Positions 44,497-54,075 of a stretch of DNA of 64,000 nt are shown in pieces. The DNA comes from Persicitalea sp038235275 (lineage in GTDB: Bacteria; Bacteroidota; Bacteroidia; Cytophagales; Spirosomataceae): the NCBI GenBank assembly GCA_038235275.1, contig JBBSUC010000008.1, positions 1 through 64,000 of the forward strand. Reading direction: 5' to 3'. How positions within the stretch are numbered: the stretch's first letter is position 1; each line of letters starts with the position of its first letter. Below the pieces are notes generated by a model. That model was not told where the DNA came from. It did no database searches and was given only the letters and a program-made list of their open reading frames with translations. The translations under genes were made by a program, and so were the position numbers.

Positions 44497-45414
44497 CTAC
44501 GATTGAACCAGGTAGGTATTGAGTAAAGCAAAGTATCGGTGTTCGGGAATGTCTTCAAAGGCTTCGGTATAGGCCAGAGTAGTTGGTTTTTTGCCAAAGC
44601 GCAGGGACGGTAGAAACTTAGCCAATTCGGTATAAACGTCTGAATATGGAGTAATTTCACCGTATAATTTCACTTTCACCTCGTCGGGTAAAACCTCCAA
44701 CTGATTCATGCTGAAAAGCACCAAATAGGTCAATTCCAGAGGACTTTGGTAGGGAAAACGATTGCAGAATTTAAGTTGTTTGTCGTCGGAATAAACCAGG
44801 GTAAAGTGATTTTCTTCCATGTGGACTGTCAAAAGCTTTCTCTCCTGGTATTCGGAGTGACTCACAATTGTACCCATTACGATCGGGCTGGTCAAGTGAT
44901 AAAAATCGATAGATTGCAATGGATACAGACCGAGCAACCAGTCAGACCAATGATTGGGAATAGTGAATATCGTCTGAGCATTCACAAATGGCACCAGATA
45001 AGAAAGGACCCGATCTTTTTCAGCGGTCTCATGTCCGGTTGCCAGTTTAAGGTAATCACTTGCATATTCCCGCCGAAATAAAGAAACCGGCACCAGCGTA
45101 AAATCATGGGTATTAACCGCCACCTTGACATCTTTCCATTGATCCGACAATAGATGCGGATGTTGTTGTGCAATACTTTTAAGTTTTGCGAGGTATTCTT
45201 CTTCGTTCAAAAAGGTGTCAAAAGCATAATCTTCCAACCATAGGCAACGCATTGAATCGGCCTGAATGAAGCAAAAACGAAATCTCGACTCGTCGATTTC
45301 GATGCAAAGTGTGCATTGCGCAATGCTCTTTACGTCGAAATCCGGGTCCGCCACCTTTACTGTGGGCAGCAGAAACTTTTCGGCGGTTTCCAGCATCGGC
45401 AAATCAGCGTTCAT
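44497..45414 (-). CDS. DUF3822 family protein
   Basis: A 305-residue protein resembling DUF3822, an actin-like-fold family of unknown role found beside coaD in Bacteroidota. Segments such as CTLCIEIDESRFRFCFIQ and VAVNTHDFTLVP resemble the beta-strand repeats of ASKHA-type folds. The ATG at 45414 is preferred; the TTG at 45438 overlaps the preceding Nudix gene. About 90 bases separate it from coaD. Confidence 0.7.
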   Translation of the reverse strand: MNADLPMLETAEKFLLPTVKVADPDFDVKSIAQCTLCIEIDESRFRFCFIQADSMRCLWLEDYAFDTFLNEEEYLAKLKSIAQQHPHLLSDQWKDVKVAVNTHDFTLVPVSLFRREYASDYLKLATGHETAEKDRVLSYLVPFVNAQTIFTIPNHWSDWLLGLYPLQSIDFYHLTSPIVMGTIVSHSEYQERKLLTVHMEENHFTLVYSDDKQLKFCNRFPYQSPLELTYLVLFSMNQLEVLPDEVKVKLYGEITPYSDVYTELAKFLPSLRFGKKPTTLAYTEAFEDIPEHRYFALLNTYLVQS

Positions 45415-45434
45415 GTCTCGTCGTTTGTGGTCGT

Positions 45435-45929
45435 TCAATTTGATAAATAGCCTTGCAAACTAAAAACATCCGCCATGGTCTCGCAGTACTGAAACAGCCG
45501 ATGCACTTCGTTTGGCGGATAGGCCTTGATTTGCTCGAAGGTCATCAACTCCACCTCGGTAATGATTTGGGAGCCCTCCGCCATCTCAGGATCATAACCC
45601 AGCCTGATCTCCCCGCCCACAATGCTGACTTCGAAAAATAACTCCATCGCGTGAAGAGGTGGCTGCATGAATTCGTTAACGAATAACAAATCCCCGGCTT
45701 CGATAACAAGGCCGGTTTCTTCTAAAAACTCCCTGATTAGCGCTTGATGAGCCGTTTCGGAAAAATGAATCCCACCACCCGGTGGACACCAAAATGTGTC
45801 AGTCGTGCCAATACCCCGATGTCTGACCATCAGCAACTTATTCTCAATGATGCAAATTCCGCAAACCCTCGTCCGCAGTCGGTTGCCGTAGAGTCGGAGT
45901 ACTTCTTGCCTTGCCTTATCCACTTTCAA
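45435..45929 (-). CDS. Nudix hydrolase
   Basis: A 164-residue Nudix protein with the box GGIHFSETAHQALIREFLEE followed by TGL, and GICIIENKLLMVRH before it. It starts at TTG 45929 (GTG 45923 is possible). A predicted -7 box is 17 bases upstream. Substrate unknown. It is followed by the DUF3822 and coaD genes on the same strand. Confidence 0.88.
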   Translation of the reverse strand: MKVDKARQEVLRLYGNRLRTRVCGICIIENKLLMVRHRGIGTTDTFWCPPGGGIHFSETAHQALIREFLEETGLVIEAGDLLFVNEFMQPPLHAMELFFEVSIVGGEIRLGYDPEMAEGSQIITEVELMTFEQIKAYPPNEVHRLFQYCETMADVFSLQGYLSN

Positions 45930-45945
45930 ATTTCTGGTTGGGCCG

Positions 45946-45953
45946 CAAAGATA
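45946..45953 (-). promoter_or_regulatory. Predicted -7 box of the Nudix-DUF3822-coaD genes
   Basis: TATCTTTG on the minus strand, an exact TAnnTTTG match, just upstream of the Nudix start. No clear -33 box. Confidence 0.45.
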
Positions 45954-45983
45954 GGTAAGTCCGGCGCAAAGAAAGCAGCCTGC

Positions 45984-46421
45984 TTAGTAAGGGTTGCCCG
46001 TGATATAGCTTTCCAGAGACATAATGTGAGCGCGTTGCTCGCGGATAATCATGGTCACGATGTCATTGATAGAAATGATACCCACCAGTTCCCCATCCTT
46101 TGTGACGGGCAGGTGACGGATATGTTTGTCGGACATGATTTCCATGCACTCCTGCAATTTTTGCTCAGTTTCGACCGTGATTAATTTGCTGGTCATCACA
46201 TCTTTAATAAGCGTGTCTTTGGAGGCTCGCCCCCGCAAAATTCCCTTGCGGGCGTAATCGCGCTCCGAAAATATACCCACCATTTTGCCGTTTTCCATTA
46301 CCAGCACCGCACCAATATTCTTTTCTGCCAGGATTTCCAGCGCATCATAAACGGTCTGTTTCGGCCCCACGGACCAAATTTTATCAATTTTCTTGCCCGC
46401 CAGGATTTGGTGTACTTGCAT
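45984..46421 (-). CDS. CBS-domain pair protein
   Basis: A 145-residue stand-alone protein of two CBS motifs: VYDALEILAEKNIGAVLVME with GIFSERDYARKGILRG, and LQECMEIMSDKHIRHLPVTK with GIISINDIV. These domains bind adenosine nucleotides such as AMP, ATP or SAM. Partner unknown. It is a single minus-strand gene. Confidence 0.9.
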   Translation of the reverse strand: MQVHQILAGKKIDKIWSVGPKQTVYDALEILAEKNIGAVLVMENGKMVGIFSERDYARKGILRGRASKDTLIKDVMTSKLITVETEQKLQECMEIMSDKHIRHLPVTKDGELVGIISINDIVTMIIREQRAHIMSLESYITGNPY

Positions 46422-46554
46422 AACTCGTCAGTTAAAGGTTAGGGAATGATGAATAGGAACTAAATATAGGAGTAAGATTCCAGTAAGTTCCAATTACCGG
46501 GATTATACCGTTAAATTAGCCCTTAATTTTCCTTTGCGACGTTTTCAGCCACTC

Positions 46555-47985
46555 ATGTCTCCGACCGACGACCTGCTACCTTCCGATCTGCTCACCAAAC
46601 GTTTTCCATTTAAACCCACCGCTAGTCAGGCTCGTTTTTTTGAGAAAATGAATTATTTCCTGGTCGAGGAGGAAGGCTTGGAACGCTATCGCGATGCCTT
46701 CTTGCTGAAAGGCTACGCGGGAACGGGCAAAACCACGATCATCAGCGCCATCATCAAGTCGGCCCGGAGTTTTGGCATGAAAGCCGTACTACTAGCCCCC
46801 ACCGGACGAGCGGCTAAGGTGATGTCGAGCTATTCCAAGCGCAAGGCCCTTACTATTCACAAAAAAATTTACCGCCAGACTTCTGACGCCTACTCGGGAG
46901 CATTCGTCTTTGAGCGGCAGGACAACTACCACGAAGACACGCTTTTCATCGTGGACGAGGCGTCCATGATCAGCGACGATGTCGATTTTGGCAATCGTAG
47001 CCTGCTGGCCGATTTGGTGGATTACATTTACTCCAATCCCGGTAATAAGCTTATGCTCGTGGGTGACATTGCGCAGTTGCCACCCGTGCGCAAGGAAATT
47101 AGTCCTGCGCTGGATAAGAGTTATTTGGAAAAAAAATATTATTTGTCGGTATCGGAGGAAGAACTCACCGAGGTAATGCGGCAGGGTGAAGAGTCGGGAA
47201 TTCTGTCTAACGCCACCGAACTCCGCAACCAATTGGCGATGGAAACACCCGAGATTCGAATCGCGACCAAAAAATTCACCGATATTTTCCGCATGACAGG
47301 CGAAAAGCTGGAAGACGGCCTCCGCTACGCTTACGACAAGCACGGTATCGAGAACACGATCATTATCACGCGTTCGAATAAAGCAGCGGTGAATTATAAT
47401 GAATATATTCGTCGCACGATCAATTTTAGCGAGGACGAACTCGATGCCGGCGACCGCCTGATGGTGGTCCGCAATAATTATACGGTACTTGATGAGGATT
47501 CGCCCGTGGGTTTTATAGCCAACGGCGATTTCGTGGAACTGCTCAAACTTAAACGCACCGAGGAAATTCACGGTCTGCGCTTTGCCGACGCCGTACTGCG
47601 TCTGAGCGATTACGACGATCAGCCAGAATTCGAGGCCAAGATCATGCTCGACACGCTGCACTCCTCCTCCCCCGCCCTCACGCAGGAAGAAAACAAAATG
47701 CTGTATGAGAGCGTGTTGCAGGACTACTTTTTTATAAGCTCGAAAAAAGAACGCGCCGAAGCGCTACGTAAAGACCCTTATCTGAACGCACTACAAATTA
47801 AATTTGCCTACGCACTTACCTGCCACAAATCACAGGGCGGGCAGTGGAGTGCCGTGTTTGTGGATCAAGGGTTTCTGCCCCAAGATCAGGTCAACAACGA
47901 GTTTATTCGCTGGCTCTACACCGCCATGACCCGCGCCACGGACGAACTTTTTTTAATGAACTTTCACGCCAACTTCTACGCCTGA
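46555..47985 (+). CDS. RecD-like ATP-dependent DNA helicase
   Basis: A 476-residue superfamily 1B helicase: Walker A LKGYAGTGKTTI, Walker B FIVDEASMI, motif III GDIAQLPPV, and a UvrD_C_2 end with CHKSQGGQWSAVFVDQ and YTAMTRATDELFLM. It lacks the RecD2 N-terminal domains. The ATG at 46555 is used because TTG 46534 lies inside a promoter-like TTCCTTTG. Its 3' end overlaps the convergent desaturase gene by 33 bases. Confidence 0.88.
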   Translation: MSPTDDLLPSDLLTKRFPFKPTASQARFFEKMNYFLVEEEGLERYRDAFLLKGYAGTGKTTIISAIIKSARSFGMKAVLLAPTGRAAKVMSSYSKRKALTIHKKIYRQTSDAYSGAFVFERQDNYHEDTLFIVDEASMISDDVDFGNRSLLADLVDYIYSNPGNKLMLVGDIAQLPPVRKEISPALDKSYLEKKYYLSVSEEELTEVMRQGEESGILSNATELRNQLAMETPEIRIATKKFTDIFRMTGEKLEDGLRYAYDKHGIENTIIITRSNKAAVNYNEYIRRTINFSEDELDAGDRLMVVRNNYTVLDEDSPVGFIANGDFVELLKLKRTEEIHGLRFADAVLRLSDYDDQPEFEAKIMLDTLHSSSPALTQEENKMLYESVLQDYFFISSKKERAEALRKDPYLNALQIKFAYALTCHKSQGGQWSAVFVDQGFLPQDQVNNEFIRWLYTAMTRATDELFLMNFHANFYA

Positions 47986-48777
47986 TTTCTGGTTTTCCCG
48001 CCGCGTCTTCTTTTCAAAGAGTCGCGCAAAATCCGGGCTTTCCGTACGCATCCACTTGTCCCAAAAAGTAAAATACAGCCCGTAATTGTAGCGAAACTGC
48101 GCGTGGTGCAGACTGTGGTGCGTTGCCCCAATCCACCAGCGACCAAACCAGTGACGATGAAAATCGCGGGGATAGAGTTCGGTATTGAGGTGATTTATGG
48201 CGCTGGTAATGGTCATGATAGTCAGCACGATGGCAATAGCGTAAGCGTGTAATGGCAGCAGGAATGCCATCACTGGAATAAAAATCGCCTGGAAAGCACT
48301 CTCGATGGGATGAAAAGAGAAGGATGTCCAGGCAGAGGTCGTGATGCTGTCGTGGTGGACTTTGTGAACGAGTGTGTAAATCTTCGGGCGATGCATCCAG
48401 CGGTGCAGCCAATAGTAGTAGGTTTCGTGTAAAAACAATAAGAGAATAATACTGACTGGGAACCAAGCCAGCGGATAAGCGTCCCAATCCAGATAAATTC
48501 GGGTATGGCCTTTTTGCCAAGCCACGAGCATAAGTCCGCCCGCCAGCGCGAAAAGCACGGAAGTCACGAACGACCAGCCAATCTCGATCCAGTCCTGCCG
48601 GGAGCGACGCGGTCGGGTTTGCACCTCGCGATGGGCCAGTTTTCTTTTGAAAGGCCCTTTGACCAGCACGTTGAACAGCAAAGCTGTACCGACATAACGT
48701 CCAAATATTCCCAGGAAAATAAACAGCGTCGTGACCAGGAAGGTCGGCGGCGAAGTAAAGTCGATTTCGGGGTTCAT
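47953..48777 (-). CDS. Sterol desaturase / fatty acid hydroxylase family protein
   Basis: A 274-residue membrane di-iron enzyme. His boxes are HETYYYWLHRWMH, HKVHHDS and HHSLHHAQFRYNYG; about four helices. Bacterial members hydroxylate lipids such as carotenoids, ornithine lipids or fatty acids. The substrate here is unknown. It starts 7 bases after the GT39 gene's stop and is probably in one operon with it. Confidence 0.88.
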   Translation of the reverse strand: MNPEIDFTSPPTFLVTTLFIFLGIFGRYVGTALLFNVLVKGPFKRKLAHREVQTRPRRSRQDWIEIGWSFVTSVLFALAGGLMLVAWQKGHTRIYLDWDAYPLAWFPVSIILLLFLHETYYYWLHRWMHRPKIYTLVHKVHHDSITTSAWTSFSFHPIESAFQAIFIPVMAFLLPLHAYAIAIVLTIMTITSAINHLNTELYPRDFHRHWFGRWWIGATHHSLHHAQFRYNYGLYFTFWDKWMRTESPDFARLFEKKTRRENQKSGVEVGVKVH

Positions 48778-48784
48778 GGTTAAT

Positions 48785-50437
48785 TCAGGGTACGGCTTTT
48801 ATCGTCAAAAACTGATTCGTTCCACCTCGCAATTTAGCGGATAGTACCCGAACCAGAACTTTCTCGGTGTTTCGGTTTTCCTTCAATGGGATTATGTATT
48901 TGTAGCGCTCTTTGATGGCTGGGCTTTCACTAAAAATCAAAGGGATTGTGTCTTTTTTCATCGTCTTGTCAGAATCCAGCATCGTAAATTCCAGCGAAAG
49001 ACTATCGTGGTAAACGCAACTCCTGTTAGATGGTTTTTGAACTTCAAACGATAGTTTCAGAATTTTATCTGACAAAAACAGCTTTCCATCTGCTAAAGAA
49101 ATCAGATTGGGGGAAGTCAACCTTTCAATTCGTGTCACTTCCTCAATACTATGGCTTCGTCCCGGCACAGCAATTCCGTCCAGCCGCTGATTGACGTAAG
49201 CGACGTCCCGGTCGCACACCAGCGTATCGAGCCGCCAGATGCTGTACTGATTAGCCCGGTCGTCCATGTTCAGCGCCGGAATGTAATAGTCCAGATTAGT
49301 GTAAAAATTCAATAATGAGGTGGTTTTATAATTATTGGAAACAATCAGATTATTACCAGCCAGCTTTTGAACGCGCTTGCCCATGAGTCGACTGCCGTAA
49401 AAATCCCAGACTCTGTCCTTTTTCAGATCGAACATCGGATAAATCAAATGCACTTTCAGCACAAGTAGAATCCCGGCAAACACCCACGCCAGCTTGCGAT
49501 AGGCCGGAAACCAGTGAGCCGTTTCAACGCCCCGGTAGCCAAGATAAAGCATTGGAAAAATACAGAAAATAGTCCAGTTCGGCTCAATATGCTGTCCCTT
49601 GAACGTTACCAGAAAAAAGAAAATAAGGGTTCCGTACAGATTCCATTGTAGGGATTTTTCCCAAAGATTAGTCGGGCGATAGCGAAACGAAGCCACCAGC
49701 AAAGCCACTGAAACCAATCCACCGTGGTAGGGAATATTCCCAAAAATATACTCCAAGGTTTGCCCAATTTTATAAGAAGAGCTACGATCCAATAAATGGT
49801 ACTGCAACGACGGAAAATTGTGACTTACCTGCCACCAAATGTGGGGTAAGAATAAAATCAATCCTAACAATCCAGCTAAGTAAAATCGGTAGTTTGTCAG
49901 CAGCCTCAGATTGCTTAAAACTACAAACAAAATGACCAATACGCCGTGGTATTTACAGTATAGCATCAGAGCGGCTGTACTGCCTAATAATGCATAGCGA
50001 TACCATTCGTCACCTTTTAGAAATTCACGGTAAGCCAAGATAAACAGTAGCGCGAAAAAGAAAAAGGGAGTGTCGGGCAAAGCCACAAACCCCGACAAAT
50101 GGAATGTAAGAAAAGAAAATATCGTCAGGCAAAAAATAAATACATTCTTAGGTTTCACAATAGCGTAAATAATTGCCAAACCTCCTGTCATTAGCAAAAT
50201 ATTTACCAGCCTGACTGCCAATTCTGTTTTCCCTAAAAAGCTACCCAAAGTAATCATTACCGCCACGCCCGGTGGGTGGTCGAAGTACCCCCAGGCTGGA
50301 AATTGGCTGTACATCCAGTAATAGGCTTCATCGAAATATAACTCAGTATGCGTAGCTGTGAAAAGGCTTTGATACAGCCAGAAAGCTAAGAAAGTGCAGA
50401 AGATTGTGTGATTACTTACTGAGTTCACATATCTCAT
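48785..50437 (-). CDS. Glycosyltransferase family 39 (ArnT/PMT-like)
   Basis: A 550-residue GT-C enzyme with about ten helices. The first periplasmic loop has the catalytic-type motif YFDEAYYWMYSQFPAWGYFD, then HPPGVAVM. The C-terminal 200 residues are soluble and periplasmic. It would transfer a sugar from a polyprenyl-phosphate donor to a lipid or protein. The genes before and after it do not reveal the acceptor. Confidence 0.88.
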   Translation of the reverse strand: MRYVNSVSNHTIFCTFLAFWLYQSLFTATHTELYFDEAYYWMYSQFPAWGYFDHPPGVAVMITLGSFLGKTELAVRLVNILLMTGGLAIIYAIVKPKNVFIFCLTIFSFLTFHLSGFVALPDTPFFFFALLFILAYREFLKGDEWYRYALLGSTAALMLYCKYHGVLVILFVVLSNLRLLTNYRFYLAGLLGLILFLPHIWWQVSHNFPSLQYHLLDRSSSYKIGQTLEYIFGNIPYHGGLVSVALLVASFRYRPTNLWEKSLQWNLYGTLIFFFLVTFKGQHIEPNWTIFCIFPMLYLGYRGVETAHWFPAYRKLAWVFAGILLVLKVHLIYPMFDLKKDRVWDFYGSRLMGKRVQKLAGNNLIVSNNYKTTSLLNFYTNLDYYIPALNMDDRANQYSIWRLDTLVCDRDVAYVNQRLDGIAVPGRSHSIEEVTRIERLTSPNLISLADGKLFLSDKILKLSFEVQKPSNRSCVYHDSLSLEFTMLDSDKTMKKDTIPLIFSESPAIKERYKYIIPLKENRNTEKVLVRVLSAKLRGGTNQFLTIKAVP

Positions 50438-50470
50438 AGTCGCACGGGCGATCCCGTCGTATCTTAAATA

Positions 50471-51430
50471 TTAAGAAACCGCTGCCCTCCGCAACCGATC
50501 ATTAATTGCTCTACCCAAATCTATTTCCGGTAAGATTTCAGCCCTGATTTCTTTGACCGGACTAGCATCTAATTTTCTTAAATGTCCGAAAAGATGTTGC
50601 GCAGCCTTTTGAAAATCTCCATCATTAGATAAATAGAGACAGTTGGAATCGTGCCTATGCTTTCCATCTTTCCTGAAAAATATATAGCCAACATCAGATT
50701 CAACCTTCATCCCCAAAATTTCCTTTTCATTATATAAGTAAAGTGGTTTTCGGGGTGCATAATGACTTTTCAACATACCGGGAGCTAATGGGTCCGAACT
50801 GGAATGCAAAGAAGTCTCCACTTTCCCAATAACTTGCTCAATATCTTCCAGCCGCAAACCTCCCAACCGCAACACTACAGGGATTTCGGAGTTAAAAGAA
50901 ACGATGGTGGACTCAATCCCAATTTGGCACTCCCCGCCATTCAGGATGTAGGAAATCTTATCGCCCAATTGTTGCTCGACATGTTGTGCCGTAGTCGGGC
51001 TGATGTAGCCGAAAGGATTGGCGCTCGGTGCGGCCAATGGGAAGTCCAGCGATTGGAGCAATTTCTGCGTTAGAGGATGCCGGGGGACGCGAATGGCTAC
51101 CGTTGGTAGACCCGATGTAACAAGATCGGGAATTATTGGTTTCTTAGGCAGGAGCAGCGTCAATGGGCCGGGCCAAAAGGCTTCGGCCAAACGTCGCGCT
51201 TTATCGGTAATGTGGGTAACGTAGTCAGTAGCCGCTTCCAAAGACTTCACGTGAACAATGAGCGGATCAAAAGTCGGGCGGTTTTTTGCGACAAAAATCG
51301 AAGCCACGGCCTGACCATCGAGCGCGTTTGCGGCCAATCCGTACACCGTTTCCGTGGGAATCGCCACTAGCTGCCCCCTTTCCAATAACAGTCCGGCCTT
51401 TTCTACGTTTGAACCAATATTATTAGACAC
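50471..51430 (-). CDS. Threonylcarbamoyl-AMP synthase (Sua5)
   Basis: Makes threonylcarbamoyl-AMP for tRNA t6A37. The YrdC domain (residues 1-200) has AIPTETVYGLAANA, KNRPTFDPLIVHV, WPGPLTLLL and SANPFGYISPT. The C-terminal Sua5 domain (about 225-319) begins at PLAPGMLKSHYAPRKPLYLY. At 319 residues it is the long Sua5 type, not the short TsaC. The start is GTG 51430. Confidence 0.93.
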   Translation of the reverse strand: MSNNIGSNVEKAGLLLERGQLVAIPTETVYGLAANALDGQAVASIFVAKNRPTFDPLIVHVKSLEAATDYVTHITDKARRLAEAFWPGPLTLLLPKKPIIPDLVTSGLPTVAIRVPRHPLTQKLLQSLDFPLAAPSANPFGYISPTTAQHVEQQLGDKISYILNGGECQIGIESTIVSFNSEIPVVLRLGGLRLEDIEQVIGKVETSLHSSSDPLAPGMLKSHYAPRKPLYLYNEKEILGMKVESDVGYIFFRKDGKHRHDSNCLYLSNDGDFQKAAQHLFGHLRKLDASPVKEIRAEILPEIDLGRAINDRLRRAAVS

Positions 51431-51447
51431 TCAGCTACCTTTTTTTG

Positions 51448-51455
51448 CAAAGATA
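51448..51455 (-). promoter_or_regulatory. Predicted -7 box of the Sua5 gene
   Basis: TATCTTTG on the minus strand, an exact TAnnTTTG match, 18 bases before the GTG at 51430. Confidence 0.45.
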
Positions 51456-51536
51456 AGGGGTCATTCAGTAGTAAATGGACTCTTTTTACTTATATTTATA
51501 GCTCAAAATTTAATCCTACAAAAACCCAGTTAACCT

Positions 51537-53282
51537 ATGAGTTTCCAAATAAAAGAACCGCCCACCGAATTTGATGTCGTCATCGTCGGTTCGGGCGCGG
51601 GCGGTGGCATGGCGGCTTACCAGTTGGCCAAAGCCGGAGCCAAAGTCGCGCTGCTCGAAGCGGGCGGTTATTTTGACCCCGCCGATCCAAAATACATTAC
51701 TCAGCTGAAATGGCCTTACGAATCGCCGCGCCGGGGGGCAAGCACGCCCTTTCGCAATTTTGGCGACTTCGATGCCGCCTGGGGCGGTTGGGAAATTGCG
51801 GGTGAACCCTACACCCGCAAAAAAGGCACGGAGTTTGACTGGTTTCGTTCGCGGATGATGGGCGGCCGTACCAACCACTGGGGCCGTATTTCGCTTCGTT
51901 TCGGGCCGAACGACTTTCGTCGCAAGAGCATCGACGGTCTGGGTGAAGACTGGCCGATCGACTACAAGACGGTCGCTCCTTATTACGACCAGGTGGACAA
52001 ACTTATCGGCGTATTCGGCGAGGCTAATGGCCTGCCCAATGACCCCGACAGCATTTTTCTGCCCGCCCCCAAGCCGCGTCTGCACGAACTGATGATGATG
52101 GAATCCGCCAAGAAATCCGGTGTACCCATATATCCCAACCGCTTGTCGATCCTGACCAAACCCGTCAACAACGAGCGCGGCTCTTGCTTCTATTGTAGTC
52201 AATGCAGCCGGGGCTGCCAGGCTTATGCCGACTTTTCAGCTTCATCGGTGCTGGTTATTCCTGCCGTGAAAACCGGGAATGTGACGCTGACGACCAACGC
52301 GATGGTACGCGAAGTACTTACAGACCCTAACACCGGATTGGCTACTGGTGTTTCCTACGTTGATCGCGAGAAATTGACCGAACACGTCATAAAGGCCAAA
52401 GTAGTCGTTCTGGCGGCAAGTGCCTGTGAGTCCGCCCGCTTGCTGTTAAATTCTAAATCGACGCGCCATCCTAATGGCCTGGCCAACTCCAGCGATGTTG
52501 TGGGCAAATACCTGCATGATTCGACTGGTGCATCACGCGGTGCTTTCATTCCCAAGTTGATGGATCGCAAGCGCTACAACGAAGATGGTGTGGGCGGAGC
52601 ACATATTTACTCTCCGTGGTGGCTTGACAACAAAAATTTGGACTTCCCACGTGGCTATCACATTGAATACGGCGGCGGAATGGGCATGCCCGGTTACGGT
52701 TTCGGCTGGGGAATGGAGAATACCAATGGCAAATACCCCGGCCCCGATGGGAAAATGAAGGAAGCGGGCGGCTATGGTGCTTCCCTGAAGGACGATTATC
52801 GCCGCTTTTACGGAGCTTATATCGGTATGTCGGGGCGTGGCGAAGCAGTAGCTTCAGCCGACAACTACTGCGAGATCGACCCCAGCACAGTGGATAAGTT
52901 CGGCATTCCGGTGTTGCGGTTTAGCTACAAATGGTCGGACTATGAGATCAAACAAGCCAAACACATGCAGGATACGTTCGAGCAAATTATCGACTCGATG
53001 GGTGGCGTCGCTTCCGGCACCAAACCGGGTGCTGATAGTAACTACGGACTAGCCGCACCGGGACGTATCATCCATGAAGTGGGTACGACCCGCATGGGCA
53101 GCGATCCAAAGACTTCGGCCCTAAACGCGCATAACCAGGCTCACGACGCCAAGAATGTGTTTGTAGTAGATGGTGGTGCCTTTGTATCCCAAGCCGACAA
53201 GAATCCCACCTGGACCATTCTAGCCCTGTCGTGGCGGGCGTCGGATTTCATAATCGACCAAGTCAAGAAGAAAAATATTTAA
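51537..53282 (+). CDS. GMC-family FAD oxidoreductase (large subunit)
   Basis: A 581-residue flavoprotein dehydrogenase for sugars or alcohols. The FAD loop is VIVGSGAGGGMAAYQLAKAG; GGRTNHWGRISLRF follows. The C-terminal HEVGTTRMGSDP and NPTWTILALSWR carry the catalytic-site region. A Cys cluster C217-x2-C-x2-C-x3-C227 (CFYCSQCSRGC) recalls the iron-sulfur site of bacterial FAD-glucose dehydrogenases. It has no signal peptide. The partner subunit follows 58 bases later and has a twin-arginine-like leader, so it may carry this protein across the membrane. Confidence 0.9.
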   Translation: MSFQIKEPPTEFDVVIVGSGAGGGMAAYQLAKAGAKVALLEAGGYFDPADPKYITQLKWPYESPRRGASTPFRNFGDFDAAWGGWEIAGEPYTRKKGTEFDWFRSRMMGGRTNHWGRISLRFGPNDFRRKSIDGLGEDWPIDYKTVAPYYDQVDKLIGVFGEANGLPNDPDSIFLPAPKPRLHELMMMESAKKSGVPIYPNRLSILTKPVNNERGSCFYCSQCSRGCQAYADFSASSVLVIPAVKTGNVTLTTNAMVREVLTDPNTGLATGVSYVDREKLTEHVIKAKVVVLAASACESARLLLNSKSTRHPNGLANSSDVVGKYLHDSTGASRGAFIPKLMDRKRYNEDGVGGAHIYSPWWLDNKNLDFPRGYHIEYGGGMGMPGYGFGWGMENTNGKYPGPDGKMKEAGGYGASLKDDYRRFYGAYIGMSGRGEAVASADNYCEIDPSTVDKFGIPVLRFSYKWSDYEIKQAKHMQDTFEQIIDSMGGVASGTKPGADSNYGLAAPGRIIHEVGTTRMGSDPKTSALNAHNQAHDAKNVFVVDGGAFVSQADKNPTWTILALSWRASDFIIDQVKKKNI

Positions 53283-53340
53283 GTAGCCCATTGGTCAAAC
53301 CCAATTGCTACTTGTTTTTCAATCTTATAAATAAAGAAAC

Positions 53341-53982
53341 ATGAAACGCAGAGATTCATTAAAAGCCCTCACCTTGAGTTCCTTTGGGGTGGCGGCCCTC
53401 AATCCGCAGGAAATACTGGCCGAACGCCGTGATTTGGATAAGGCTATGAAAACGCCCCCCGCCGAGGTAGGCTTTGGCCGCACCCAGGAAGAGGCTGAAC
53501 ACGATGCCAAACTGATGGCGGAGAAGTACTTCACCGATAAAGAATTGGCTACCTTGGCTATCCTTTCAGATATTATCATTCCCAAGGATAGCAAGTCGGG
53601 AAGCGCTTCGGAATCGGGTGTACCACAGTTCATTGAGTTTATGGTCAAAGACCAGCCTTACTGGCAGACGCCCTTCCGGGGGGGCTTGCAGTGGCTCGAT
53701 CGCGAATCGGCCAAGCGGTTCGGTGGTAAAACCTTTACGGCACTGAGTAAAGAACAGCGGCTCCAAATCGTGGATGATATTGCGTATCCCGAAAAAGCCA
53801 AACCGGATATGAGCCAAGGCGTGGCATTTTTTAACAACATGCGCAACTTTACGGCCACCGGATTCTTTTCTAGCAAAATGGGTATAGAAGACATCGGGTA
53901 CATGGGTAACCGCCCCAACGTCTGGGAAGGTGTTCCCACGGATGTGCTGGCCAAATATAAGGTCAGTTACGAAGGGAAGTAG
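53341..53982 (+). CDS. Gluconate 2-dehydrogenase subunit 3 family protein
   Basis: A 213-residue small subunit of a GMC dehydrogenase. The start KRRDSLKALTLSSFGVAAL is a short twin-arginine-type signal. The family core is KELATLAILSDIIIPKDSKS, PQFIEFMVKD and FRGGLQWLDRES. Small subunits of this type help fold and export the large one and reach the periplasm. A terminator follows. Confidence 0.9.
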   Translation: MKRRDSLKALTLSSFGVAALNPQEILAERRDLDKAMKTPPAEVGFGRTQEEAEHDAKLMAEKYFTDKELATLAILSDIIIPKDSKSGSASESGVPQFIEFMVKDQPYWQTPFRGGLQWLDRESAKRFGGKTFTALSKEQRLQIVDDIAYPEKAKPDMSQGVAFFNNMRNFTATGFFSSKMGIEDIGYMGNRPNVWEGVPTDVLAKYKVSYEGK

Positions 53983-54004
53983 TTCGTTGTGAGTCAGCAG
54001 ATTT

Positions 54005-54037
54005 AAAGCGGGGATATAAAAATCTCCGCTTTTTTTA
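54005..54037 (+). terminator. Rho-independent terminator after the GMC operon
   Basis: An 11-bp stem with one G-T pair (AAAGCGGGGAT at 54005-54015 with ATCTCCGCTTT at 54022-54032), then a T-run. Confidence 0.85.
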
Positions 54038-54075
54038 TTTATTTTGGGATGTGAATATCCAATTTGATTGATAGG

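Noticed and set aside
46792..47661. A 289-residue open frame opposite the RecD-like helicase
   Set aside because: It is antisense to a strongly conserved helicase, its product is His/Phe/Val-rich with no known domain, and it is explained by codon bias of the true gene.
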